A program made the position numbers and the translations under genes. From assembly GCA_030077755.1 (NCBI GenBank), contig JAQJZZ010000004.1, positions 558,001 through 622,000 on the forward strand: a stretch of 64,000 nucleotides of DNA, written 5' to 3'. Below, piece after piece: positions 45,894 to 56,823 of the stretch. The number at the start of each line of letters is the position of its first letter. Positions within the stretch are counted from its first letter, which is position 1. The DNA is from Filosporella fistucella (taxonomy: Eukaryota; Ascomycota; Leotiomycetes; Helotiales). The notes under the pieces were generated by a model that was not told the DNA's origin, did no database searches, and saw only the letters and a program-made list of their open reading frames with translations.

Positions 45894-47423
45894 TCATGGA
45901 ATTCGAGCTCTGGTCATTTTTGTCGTAGTCGGGGGCTCAGGATCTAGATCTGGCATCTCCTCGTCGTCTTCAGACTCCTCACTTTTCTTGCTACTAGCGA
46001 AACGTTTGTTGTTCTTTCGAGCGGCCCTTTCCACATCTTTGAATGATTCATCCTTCCTCAACACTGTCATTAGAGCACTTGAAATCCTCCGAGGCGAGAT
46101 CCGGTCCTGCTTTAGAATTTTTCGTTTCCCCATTTTTCTGAAAAGAAAGCATTTACCCTTGCTGGCAATTACTTACTGTATAGCTATCTGTCTGTTATAA
46201 TCATTTGTGAGATTTCCCCACTTGATAGCTCGTCGATTAACTGGTTGTAATGTCGCAAGTTTGGTTGCAATCACCTTTTCAGACTGTAGCCAAATCGGTC
46301 GAGTCTTTCGTTTCTGAGCCAAGACACCGTCATGAGCTGCGCGACTAAAGATCTGATTCCTCCAAATGTTCAATCTGTGCACTGATTCTTTGTTAGCCCA
46401 ATCCACATCTCGTATGGTATATCTATGGATAGTTGGAGGAGCATTGGTGGTCGAGCCGTCTTTATGATCGAAGACCGCTTGGAAATAGATTTTGAGTTTT
46501 GAATCATCTCTACAATTGACCCGTGCATTTTCCCTGTCGATACCGTCGGGAAGTAGCTGAGTTCCTCTTGTCTTTTTGGGTGCCGTCGTTTCCTTTTGGT
46601 CATCGTCCAACTGCAACCAAAATTAGTTATGATGTGTAGTAAGGGGAATGATAGTAAAAACATACTTTCTTCAACTCGAATGCCTTCCCGTGTCGCTTGT
46701 CACTTTGGGTGGTGCATGTGCTCCCTCTCTCAAGTCGTTGATAGCAGGTTATAAACATTTCAGCGAAAACTGGATCAATTGCAGCGATAGGATTTACACA
46801 ACCTACTTCATCTCCTGTTTTGCTTCCATCCCCCACCTCCTCGCCTCCACTCATCACACCACTCTCAGCAAGCTTTCCTCCGGCGGCTACAAGGCCGTTA
46901 ATGGCGCCAGACAATGTCTCAGGCACAGGGATGGTATGCTGTGTAGAAGATGAGGGCTGACCTTCGGTGTTCGCTCTGTTTTCATGAGCCTTTGCTCCTA
47001 GGCTACCTGAGTTCTGTCCGTCAGTCGACTAGAATTTGAGAAACTGAGCGTGCGTCGGGCGGTCTTTTTGCTTGAGGCTGTCCCGTTTGAACTGCGTTTC
47101 TCGAGCCAAATTTGCATCCTCTTGCTCTTCCACGTGCTATGAAAGTGGTCAATCAATGTCCGTAAGCAGTGGCCAGTAGGTGTACTTACCAACCCATTGT
47201 CAACTTCTATGAAGCGTTCTCTCACTTTATCAGCTGGCAGACTCCCTCGCATTCTCAGAGAATACTCTGTAGGATGGCGTACCTCCCACTGAGTCCATAT
47301 TTGAAAATAGTGTCTGCCTCCAGTATCCAATGTGCCTGTAATTGCATAGCCAGCAACCTCTCTCCCAGAAAATAAAATTTGATTCTCGGTCCCATCGCTA
47401 ACAGAATCCAACAAATACTCCAT
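45894..47423 (-). CDS. hypothetical protein, family member D with chromo-like N-terminus; in-frame UAG
   Basis: Model complement(join(45894..46137, 46177..46610, 46666..47136, 47190..47423)), about 460 codons. Introns: GTAAGT 47189 to TTTCATAG 47137; GTATGT 46665 to GGTTGCAG 46611; GTAAGT 46176 to TTTTCAG 46138; all keep frame. A UAG at 47029-47031 interrupts exon 2; alternatively a 161-nt intron ending in that TTCTAG removes it in frame. The N-terminal 75 residues (GREVAGYAITGTLDTGGRHYF, TQWEVRHPTEYSLRM) look like a chromodomain-type fold. The C-terminal module has VDWANKESVHRLNIWRNQIF, TRPIWLQSEKVIATKLA and AIKWGNLTNDYNRQ, matching genes A and B. The tail is basic then acidic (KNNKRFASSKKSEESEDDEE). 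An extra 5' exon beginning at 47552 (MAIDEITEIIHCVES) is possible. Confidence 0.65.
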
Positions 47424-47551
47424 AATGTTAGTGAGTAGTGGGCTTCAATCCATACCAATCCGAACCGTGAGTAACGATTCTCGTTATACCTTATTGAGTT
47501 CATCCAAGCTTTCAACGCAATGAATTATTTCTGTGATTTCATCAATTGCCA

Positions 47552-48172
47552 TTAATTATTAGTGGCAGGTACAAATTTGCTGATGCCGCTCATGTGCTCC
47601 AAGTCCGACCCTTGAGCAGGCCCTCCGCGCATGACATTCGAATCGACATGTTCATAAGGGTCGAAGAATGTTTCTGTCGTTGATGAGGGAGAGGGGCATT
47701 TTCGATGAGTTGGTCGAGTGGAATCAAAGGAATGCCTAGAGAGGGATGTTGTCTGTCTATCAAATCCAGTTCTTGGGTAGATGAAATTTGTATGAGAAAT
47801 TTTATCAGGGGTAGTGATTTGGTGGGAGTCTTGTAGCAGAGATAGCTTCTACGTGTATAGCGCTTCATCATGAGGAAAGTTGCACCGATAGACCCGTCGC
47901 ACAGCGATTCGCGCTGATGAAACTCTGCTGCAAGTATCTGAAGCGCAAGGTCGTGTCTCTCGACGAAGATTTTTCGAGTCCTTGAACGCGTCAGGATGCA
48001 AAAGAATGACTTTCTTAAAACCTAGCTGGGTATTGAGAGTTGCGACAGGTTGAAGCTGCTCGGTCAAGTGTAGGATGGGCGTACAAAAACCTTGAGAAGT
48101 TTCCTTGGACGTTGGGGTAATCAAGAGGAAGTATGAACAGAGTTCTATTTTTGGGGGTAGACTGGACGTCAC
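47552..48172 (-). pseudogene. open frame with one UAG and no ATG, possible gene relic
   Basis: One minus-strand frame runs 206 codons from 48172 to a TAA at 47552 with a single stop, UAG at 47849-47851. Protein-like stretches include ILHLTEQLQPVATLNTQLGF, then DSHQITTPDKISHTNFIYPR and SSTTETFFDPYEHVDSNVMR. No ATG stands near its start. It ends against the possible first exon of gene D, so it may be decayed 5' sequence of that gene. No family recognised. Confidence 0.35.
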
Positions 48173-48652
48173 GGTGGTTGAAATAAATGGATGACGGCCC
48201 TCATTTCTGCGCTAGTGAAATAGCCCAAATGAGCAGCCGACCTGTGCAAATTCAGTTCGGGGAATAGAAATTTAAGACTAACTGATTGAATGTAGCCAAA
48301 ACAGCTGGCGTGTCTAATCCGAAGTACTGAGAATGTGCTTTGCACCATATATACCAAGAGCTGAGTGGTAACATTCCCCCCCTTTCGCAGTGTAGGCGAA
48401 GCGAGGACTAGGTAGAATGAATAGCACGTGATCTGTTCGATCATCGCTGAAAGAATGAAATGCTTTTGACAATACGACTTAGGATATACAAAGCCAAATA
48501 AAGATGAGTAGGTCTCACAAGTTAGAACAATAAACGCCACCACATATTTCCATTGCTTGTGTACTGCTGGCAAACACTATCATCTTCGGGAGACTCCATA
48601 GGCCTGAGAGCTGGTCAAATATTCGTTCCCGCCAGCCATTCCCAGACCCAAC
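48173..48652. other. spacer downstream of gene E
   Basis: A 134-codon minus-strand frame (48169-48573) is hydrophobic in patches but has no start context or relatives; I do not support it as a gene. Confidence 0.4.
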
Positions 48653-49384
48653 TTAATTCTCAATCTGCCAACCGTACTCCCGAACCACCTTGACACCATT
48701 CAAGAGATCATTCCTCGCTTTGTCGTCCCAAGTCTGAATCAATCTGTTCATGTTCTGAACAACGTTGACTCTGGCTTTGTTGAGGGTGTCAACATCGTTT
48801 TGGTCGTAAAAGTTGATGCCTTTAGGATGATAGGTCAGGTGGTTGTAGCTCAATCTCTGACCGACCATCCACTTGTGTGGGTTTGCTGGATCTCTGCGAC
48901 GGGTTGGATAGGAGATTCTGAGCTTTCGCAGGTCGATTGCGCCACAGACAGCTGGACTCACGTCGACAGTACCGTTGTCGATTATCTCGTAGACATCGAT
49001 GTAGTTGAGATTGTCGAGGTCGAAAGGGTCGGACTGTAGGCCATGCTAAAGGTGTGATTAGTATTATTCAAGTACATAGACACTCGCCTGCTCGAGCGGA
49101 ACACTTACAACGTCGTTACGTGCTTCTTCCTCGTTCATCTGAGTGACAAGAGCTACATCATTCGCAATCTGTTGTATGACCCATGGGTCTGGAAACTCCG
49201 TGAAACAATTTCGTGGTGAAGTCCAGCCTAGGTCTACCTCTCCCACATGTACTTCGTCTCCGGGTGTTGTCAACATGCTTCCAGGTTGTGTCTCGCTGTT
49301 TCTCTTGTCTGCTGTAGGTTCACACAGTAATGTTTCGCACTCTAAATCCATCTCAGAGTTGTTACCACCGTTGATAGTAGCCAT
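48653..49384 (-). CDS. hypothetical protein, family member E (two exons)
   Basis: Model complement(join(48653..49045, 49109..49384)), 222 residues. Start MATINGGNNSEMDLECE at 49384 is the first ATG of the frame; donor GAC-GTT|GTAAGT, branch-like TACTAAT, acceptor ACCTTTAG, giving ARNDV-HGLQSDPFDLDNLNY. The exon-2 product contains VCGAIDLRKLRISYPTRRRD, PANPHKWMVGQRL and INFYDQNDVDTLNKARVNVV. This matches the C-terminus of gene C segment by segment and the LNK-x-R core of genes A, B and D. It is the shortest member. Function unknown. Confidence 0.75.
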
Positions 49385-51770
49385 TGTTGACGAAGGAGTG
49401 GAAGGGGAACGGAGATTGGATGGAGTTGTTGAGTCTGAGTTGCGAGAATAAGAAGCGTGTTTTTTTCTCAAGATATGAGCCAACAGGCGCAAGCTCTGCC
49501 GAACGAGGCTAGACCAGAGGAGATATGACGAGGAAGACGCCGGAACGGGAAGTTGTCGACGATACAGTTGGAGCTGTCGTCGACGGGACGATACTATAAA
49601 AGCAAAGACCAGACGACCCAGCTAGACCTTGGACGAGTTGGCGACTCAACACCGGATGACTAAGTATAACACTTCAAAGTTTGACCTAAAAGTCTATGAC
49701 TACGTGGTCAAGCTATGATGTAGAATACTCGACGACAAGCCTAGGAAGTCTTTACTCCTCTTCATGAAAGCTTATAGCGTATGATTTTCTTCAGTACTCC
49801 AGCGAGTCAACGACCAAGCGTAGAATATCTAGGCACTTTATAAAAGCTATGAATGGATAGTGTAGCCAGCACCTATGTAAGTAAACAGCTTAGTATAAGA
49901 CATTAAAGCTCTTTCCGGAAGCTTGGAACAGGTGATCCATCTTTCACTGGTAATGATCGACTACTAAATTGAAATTTCCAAAGTCATCCTGGATCTGGTA
50001 CTAGATGGCTTATATAACACTTGGACGGGTGGATAGAAACGCATAGGAAAGTCAGGGAATGGGCAGTTATGCTCCTCCTCTAGGTTGTTTTAACACCTCT
50101 TAAGAAAGTGCCGAGAGCATTTGCACGATCTCAGATCGACATTCGTTGCTGGACAAACAGCCCCGCTAACGCAAGGATAAATCGACGACTAGAGGTGGAA
50201 CATCGATATTCTTTGTCTAAATTTTTTTTTTCAGGACGGAGAAACTACCGAGAGTATTTCTAAGAACTCTGGGAAGAATCTCTAACGATACAAATGGCCT
50301 AGCTAGTAGTTGGATACATTAACAATTACATGAATAACTGCAGACGCTTCCTCTAAGGTATGCTCAAGATAGAGAAACATTAAGATGATATTTAGAAGTT
50401 GAATTGACTTCTGCAACTAAAAGGATGTTCCAAATTTGCTTGGCAAAGTATATTCTACGGAAAACTAATCCCTAGAGTAAGTCATCAAAGCGTAAATGTG
50501 ATATATGGACATTTCTACAACGCTCCAAAACATGGACGTTACGTAATAAGACGCAGCGTCATCGAATTCAGAGAGAGAAAGAAGTGGGATTTTAATACTC
50601 TTTGTGTGCGGAGACAAGGATTCCAAAAACCAGGCAATCAGAGCGCCAACTTGATAGAAATGTTTGACACTTGCGACAGATTAGAAAAGACTGAAACGTG
50701 TAACGACACGAGCACCGAGCTGCAGGGCAGTATATGGGAGTACGATGCGGAGGCAATTCGGATACTATTAGGTCTACTACGAAGGAAGCAAGAAAGATGA
50801 GGGAGGAAGAGAGGGGGAGAAGCCCCTTTAAATACACATGCCCTTCTGAAACCCTTCCGAATCTGCTCCTAGTATCCAACTTATCAGGTGACCAAGCCCA
50901 TGTGACGACGAATCGTTACAAAACGGAGAGTGCAAAGATCTAATGGTAAGCTTATAGCGACTCTGTAAGGCAGCTAGCCAAAATGCGCGCTAAATCCCTA
51001 CCAAATAGTTATAACGACAGCATGCTCGAGTTTAGAGTATATGAAGGATATTACATTCATATAGCCTTGATCACATAACATATGTGCATATGAGTTTTGA
51101 ATCCAAAGATTTAGGGTTCAAGGAGTAAGAAAAATGAAGGGAAGGGTGTATATCACAATAATTGTAAGTAAATGAAGGCGGGAGACAATGTGCAAACCAA
51201 ACAAGGTTAGATCAGCGGTGGGAAAGATTAGTTTCTTGTTTGCAGTTTGTCTCAGATACTTCATTTGCAATGCTTATTTAGGTGCCCTACAAACAAATAA
51301 TGATCATAAGCTAAAGACCTGAAAAGAAGACAAAGCTTAATAAATTCATAGGAATTACAATGAGGATTTTATCATTAGCATGGAACTCTTGCAAATACCA
51401 GAAATCTGTAGGTAGTAAATATCCATTGGCATAAGCTGCTATATTTTGAATAGGGTTTTGATATAGTTGCTGCAAACCAACCGCTGCGCATATGTCTATG
51501 AGGCATGGCAATCGATTCGTAAGGTGTCATCATGCGGCCATTTCACTGTAGTGTGAAGCGGGGGACAAGGATGGTATGCACATCAACTTCTGCAAGCGCG
51601 TCACTAAAAACGTGAGGGTGTAGTTCAAGGAGAGGAGGAAGATTCGAGTGTAAAGGGTATCAATTTTTAATTTGCATAACAAAACGTTTGCTGGCCTTTA
51701 TGAACCTGAAACCTGCAAGTATTTGCCAACAACGGAATGCAGCATTGACCAAACTTAATTTTCAGATACC
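49385..51770. other. gene-free region upstream of gene E
   Basis: About 2.4 kb rich in CTA/TAG words and without a supported gene. A 100-codon frame at 50498-50800 has no recognisable feature. The character of 49500-50300 (many TA steps, scattered stops) would fit an old mutated repeat, but I cannot identify which. Confidence 0.45.
49555..49584. repeat. short imperfect palindrome
   Basis: GTCGACGATACAG pairs with CTGTCGTCGAC around TTGGAG, with one bulged T. It lies about 170 bases upstream of the start of gene E and could be a binding site or hairpin. Confidence 0.5.
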
Positions 51771-53120
51771 TCATAAAGTATCATCCAAAGTCAGATCAAT
51801 GATCTGTGGTATTGGGCCTGCAGCAGGCGCTTGTTCCTGTCTCTCTTCCACGTCCTGCTTGCTAGCTTTCCATTCCCCATTTTGTGGATTGTATTCCAGG
51901 AGCCATGCTGCTTTCTCCTCCGCAACATCATGTTCAATCACCAGATTCGGCTCCGAATAATGCCCCATGAATTCCAGCTCCAATTTCAGAACAAGTTCCT
52001 CTTCGAGAGAATTCCGAAAGTTGAAGAGGAACGGCTCATCTCGGACAGTGCGGCGATTGTACTCTAGCTTGACCGACTTTAAGAATGAGGCGGGAGTTCC
52101 ATCGACGTCAATACCTGATACTTTCAAGACAGGCCGATCTTCGTTCGACTTGTCTAATTCAACAACCAACCTTCTCCTCAAAATGAAATTTGGTATCTCC
52201 AAATCAAGTTTCTCCATGATCCGAATCATCAATTCATCAGCCTTACTCCAGACCCTCAGTTTCTTCTCAGCGATGTCGTCAAGTGGTGTTTCTTGCAAGT
52301 TGCAAATAACGAGTTTCCCTTTGGTCTTTCTTCGTCCGAGACCTTCAACCAAATTTCTGGGTACCTCTGCTGCTGGCGGAACCGTCAAGCTGGACCCTAG
52401 GACAATACAAAGATCTGCTTTCGTGGCTTCTGCTCTGGCACGTGAGAGTGGTTCATCGAAAAGATACTCCCCGAAGTTGATGATGGTATCAAGAAGAACG
52501 CCTGTACACCCTGGCATTTGACACTTGCGACCAGTGCGGTGATCAAAAACTGTTTTGTCGTATGTAGCCACGGCGCGAAAGTCACGCATGTACTCCTTGC
52601 CACACTTGTCGCAGTACTCCCGATTGCTGTTTCCATGGAGCTCAGAGATATTTTGCTAGAGAGGCAGCAAAATCAAAATTTGATTGACTCTTTGCCACAT
52701 GCCAAGAGAAACTTACAGGCAGAATTCCACTTCTTCGGTGTAAGCCGTCACAATTTTGACTGATCAAGTACTTTAGGTAGCCCTTCTCTTGCAATGCTAC
52801 GAGAGCCATATGTGTGGGGGTTGGAATTGCTTGTAATGTACTAATTTGCTTTCCCTTACGTTCTCTTCCTTGAGCTCGAAGTGTCCATGCTCCTTCTGGC
52901 CCACGGAAATCAGGAATCCCTAGACGGGTCAGCATGACTTCATAACAGCTTCTCCTCTTCGATTTGAGTTACCAGCAGACGTAGAGACCCCAGCTCCAGT
53001 GAAAACGATGAAGTGCTTGCTCATCTTAATTTCATCCGCAAGCAATTGCGCCTTTTTGTCGACTGAATCCAAGGGCTCTTGGCGTTCTGGAGCAGCTACT
53101 TTGGGGGCTGAATCCGCCAT
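51771..53120 (-). CDS. NAD-dependent protein deacetylase, SIRT6/7-type sirtuin
   Basis: Model complement(join(51771..52655, 52717..52919, 52973..53120)), 411 residues; introns GTAACT to CCGTCTAG and GTAAGT to CCTCTCTAG. Sirtuin motifs in order: FTGAGVSTSAGIPDFRGPEG (NAD binding, about residues 43-62, rebuilt across intron 1), YLISQNCDGLHRRSG, catalytic His in ISELHGNSN, zinc site CDKC and CQMPGC, VLLDTIINFGE and CIVLGSSLTVPP. The GAWTLRAQGR segment and the short zinc module are those of class IV (SIRT6/SIRT7) rather than Sir2 or Hst2. After the catalytic domain about 150 residues follow and the protein ends in IIDLTLDDTL, a textbook SUMO-interacting motif. Expected role: nuclear deacetylation of histone H3 or other lysine deacylation. 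Confidence 0.93.
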
Positions 53121-53826
53121 CTTGAGGATATTATATGTAAGGCAAAGCTCGAAGTGAATCAGTTCAGCAACAGGCTCGCAATGCAAACAAGAACGAGTGA
53201 GGAGGAAGAGAAATGATGGGCGGGTGAGAATTATTATATCACGAGAGTCACAAGGCAACAGCCTCGTCTCCACTTATTCTGGTCGGCACAACAACAATTG
53301 GCTGTTTGAAGCCGATACAAATTATTGGAGCGAACTGCATTAGGGATGAGTACATTAATAAACATTCAGATGCAAGTAGATATCTGTAGATAGGGATTCG
53401 TAACCTTGCAAGGTATATTGTATCGCCATCTGGTCCAACATGCATGAGGAATGGCAATGGAAGTAAGAACTTGGATCATGTGACTCGCACGTGACATTAA
53501 TGGCCATATCGGGGGAATGTCATTCTCAGGTTGACCGCATACTTTGCAGGTGAAGGAAAAGGCGAGCAGAAGGCTGTGTCGCACTGATAAAGAAACCTTA
53601 AGTGGCAGCATGGTAATCGAAGACAGCATCTTGTCATAGGATGAATGGTTAAAAAATTGCAAGTTTTGGATTGGAAGGCAAGCCAGAGACAGTTCTACCT
53701 CCAATTCGATAATCTTTCATGGTGCGATTTAAAGCTGAGAGGCAAAGAACCGCCAGTCGTATTCTCTTCCACTTCTTTATTCCCCACTTCATATCACCTT
53801 CTCAAGAACCACGTTTGCTGCTCCCT
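53121..53826. other. intergenic region
   Basis: Promoter side of the sirtuin gene and 3' side of the next minus-strand gene. No gene supported. Confidence 0.5.
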
Positions 53827-54368
53827 TCACTTTAGAACCATACCACTTCCCAGCAGCAAACGGCAACCTGTCTCGATTAGCTTCAATTTCCCAAGCCCAA
53901 GAGAGGATAACACATACAGGAACACTCCCTCCATACACAGAAATACAGCCCACCCCCACCCGTCGAATACCCCACCACTGACCAAATTAACCAACATTCC
54001 AAATGTAGTCCAACTCCACATCAACCACCAAAACTTCCATCTTTGGCGCCACTCAAATCTTCTGGCTGATAAAGTACCTTTTCTATAAAGGAAGGCTTCA
54101 TGAAAAGGCGAAAATAAAATGATGAGATTTCCGAGGAAGAATGACATTGCGATGCTGATAGTGTTAGAAAACCAGGCAATGGAAGGAGAGCAGAGCATTA
54201 CAAAGCATAGTAGTTGGGCCCTAGTGGATGGAACACATAGAGAACGATGAATACGCCAAGAAAATATTGGAAGAAGAGTGTGAAAATGAGTTGCAATGCC
54301 CAGATGGAGGAGAGAATCATGATATTCCATTGCGGGTAGAGTTTTGGAATTAAAACGTGATTTGGCAT
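53827..54368 (-). CDS. small multi-pass membrane protein, 164 residues
   Basis: Model complement(join(53827..54154, 54202..54368)); donor GCTTT|GTAATG, branch TTCTAAC, acceptor ACTATCAG, joining PNYYA-F-IAMSFFLG. About four membrane segments: IWALQLIFTLFFQYFLGVFI, FFLGNLIILFSPF, MWSWTTFGMLVNLVSGGVF and WAVFLCMEGVFLYVLSSL, with a basic loop FEWRQRWK. I do not recognise the family. The frame is also open upstream of the ATG (PSPVWFQFSSINRNQ), so earlier exons may exist and the protein could be longer; a 94-codon frame at 54480-54764 is a candidate but cannot be joined with confidence. Confidence 0.55.
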
Positions 54369-54843
54369 TTCGCTTGCCTTGGTCTGATTTCGATTAATAC
54401 TTGAGAATTGAAACCACACTGGCGAGGGGAGCCTTGTGTTGCGGGATTGAGGATTGAGATATAGGCATTCTCTGGATATTCAATGTTGTTCCGGATAAAC
54501 ATCTTCAGAGGCGCAGCCACGCCAAGTTTTATCCCTTCGTACGTCCGAAAATAGAGAGAGGGATACCATCATGTGGAAATCCAAAATATATCCGACGACC
54601 GACTGCATTTCTCTAGCCTTGGATCTTGCTGTCCAATCGTCTCGGTATTTGTTCTCTGCGAACGAACCGCGCCAAGGCGCATAATGACCTCTCGTGATTC
54701 TGATCATGACTTCCCCTATCTTTCTATCCTGTAATAAGCGGGTGACCGGTCCCTCTACGCTCATCTCAAGTTCCCTTTCTTTATCTTGGTGCTACTGTAA
54801 CCGTTGAAACCGTGATGGTCGTACTCTGGCTCGATCACCCGCT
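54369..54843. other. spacer with an unassigned minus-strand frame
   Basis: A 94-codon frame (54480-54764) begins with ATG (MSVEGPVTRLLQDRKIGE) and has coding-like composition; neighbouring frames also give protein-like stretches (PSLYFRTYEGIKLGVAAPLK). Possibly exons of the membrane-protein gene, unresolved. Confidence 0.35.
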
Positions 54844-55640
54844 TCACCTCAACAGCCCTCCTAAATCTCTCTCCATACCACTAACCCTCTCCTCAAGCTC
54901 CTTCTTCTTTCTCTCCAGCTCCCTAATCTCCTCCTCTTCCCTTCTCAAATCCTCTTCCGTAACCTCAATATCTTCTTCCTGGATTCCCTCGCCGAAGTCC
55001 TCTTCTTCATCTTCATCTTCGTCCCAGCCATCTCCCCGATTCATTCTCTCCAACTCTCTTGTCTGCCTTTCAACTTTCCTCTCGTAATGCTCCAGACTAC
55101 CAATAATCTGCTGGTATCTGTTCCTCAATCCATGTATTCGCTCCGGAACCCCATTAACAGCATAAACATCATTCAACTTCTCGGCTCCCCTGAGGAGAAC
55201 CTCAATATCTATCTCGCCTTTGCCTTCTGTCTTCCTGACTTCAGAGTGCAATTCCGGACCCAGCACTGCAGCCACAGCGGTATTCCGTCTTGGTGCGCGA
55301 TTTCCTGGCCCAGAAGTGCCAGCTGTCACTTCTCCTTGAGCAACGTTGAAAACTGTTTGCCGTCGCGATGTTGATTTCGGGTCTTGGTAAGGAGTAGAGG
55401 ATGTTACAGAGGGCTGTGGGGGAGGGACAGAGAAAAGAGCTCGCTCATGAGGTTCCGTATCGCGAATTAGGGAGGTAATGTCTGAAGTGGAAAGGAGCGC
55501 ATTGGTGAAGATTTTGGGCGGGGGGAATCTTGGTGGGGTTAATGAGTGGTAATGCCGGCAGCGAACTTTACTTACGGTAATGTTTCGATGGATTCTGAAG
55601 AAAGGGCTATTTGCTCGAGGTGACGCTCTAGGAGAGACAT
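54844..55640 (-). CDS. SPC34: DASH/Dam1 complex subunit Spc34
   Basis: Model complement(join(54844..55528, 55576..55640)), 249 residues. Start MSLLERHLEQIALSSESIET at 55640; donor TTACC|GTAAGT, acceptor CCACCAAG, joining ETLP to FPPPKIFTNALL. The early segment (EQIALSS..I..LPFPPPKIFTNALL, HERALFSV) is the conserved N-terminal region of Spc34. The middle is basic and contains RRQTVFNVA, a possible Aurora-type (R-R-x-S/T) phosphosite. The C-terminal half is a long coiled coil (VERIHGLRNRYQQIIGSLEHYERKVER to the end) with an acidic break WDEDEDEEEDFGE. In the DASH complex the protein links kinetochores to microtubule plus ends and helps form the Dam1 ring. Divergent from TAF12. Confidence 0.9.
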
Positions 55641-56823
55641 CGTGGAAGTTTGCGGGATCATGTAGTGGAATGGCAAGATGCTGTTGTTTACGCGTTGATG
55701 TTCGCGACTTGGTATTGAGATTTATACGTTAGCCTAGGTTGGCATTGTGGCAGTATCTCCAACCTCAACCGGGGACAATTCGGTGCATTTTGGGGGGTTT
55801 CCGTATGAAACTCTCGATATTATGAGAAGCTCAATATGATATCTTTTGTTTTATCTTGCAGGTTTCTGTATACAGACCGCTTGTCATATTTACAGCACTG
55901 GAAGCATTCGGTTTCTGGCACCCCACCTTGCAGCAAGACTTTCGCTCACAGTTGCACGTTGCAAGGAGTAAGATTTTCATCTCGCAATTGCCATATGGTG
56001 TTTAGGAAATATGTCCTATAGATCCTTAGACTGATTGTAGTATGGCCCTTCCTTCCACAATATTCCACATCTTGTGAATTGGGGTTCATATAAAGCCTCC
56101 AACACCCTGATGTCAAATGAGTTTCAGCGACGTGCATTATAATTTGAGACCATCCCAGAAAAGTTCTAATAAGAGTTTTATTCTGCAACGGTTATACAAG
56201 ATCCAAATTACTTAAAACAAAATTGCAGCTTCTCTCACATATATTGTGATGCTTTGGGAGAAAGAGATTGAAAAGAATTGGTTCAAAATTTATTTTTCAA
56301 CTGAATAAGGGTAATTTTCCGTGCAGTATATTGCCTAAGAAAGTGTTCGGTCATTTTTCTACCTATGGAATGAGTGGAGTGTGATAGTAGAAACCGAGCG
56401 ACCCACACACTTCCTCATTTCAGTAACTCATAATTATTCTCCATCATCCATGACGTTTGGAAATATGTTTTTCACAACTGTGCGCTGTAAGATCGCTCCA
56501 ACAGTTTCATCAAGCTTCGTTCGATCGACACATTTAATAAAGACTGTTTAAACTCCTACTCACACGCAAGGCGATTGCGGTGAAGATAACCAGACTCACC
56601 AGGCTGAATTGCATGAGCCGTGGGTCCGTGCCAACCTTGGACCACATACTCTTCTCTCCGAATGCTCAGTGAAGTCAACCACAACGGAACGAGCGTACCA
56701 TCTAATCATCCATTAATCACCACATACACCGCCTCAATATACCTTAGATACTAGCATATCAACCTTATCTACTCTGCGAATCTCTTCAGTCAACTCACTC
56801 CACCGTACAAAGAACCCGGCATC
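55641..56823. promoter_or_regulatory. divergent promoter region between SPC34 and TAF12
   Basis: About 1.2 kb shared by two divergent genes. No coding signal. The last 150 bases before 56824 are CT/CA-rich leader. Individual elements are not evident to me. Confidence 0.5.

Noticed and set aside
23853..47851. UAG reassigned to an amino acid in the whole organism
   Set aside because: The UGGT gene, the 37435 gene and the 43313 gene all end naturally in TAG, so UAG is an ordinary stop here.
50498..50800. 100-codon plus-strand frame
   Set aside because: Isolated, no introns, no domain, in TA-rich decayed sequence.
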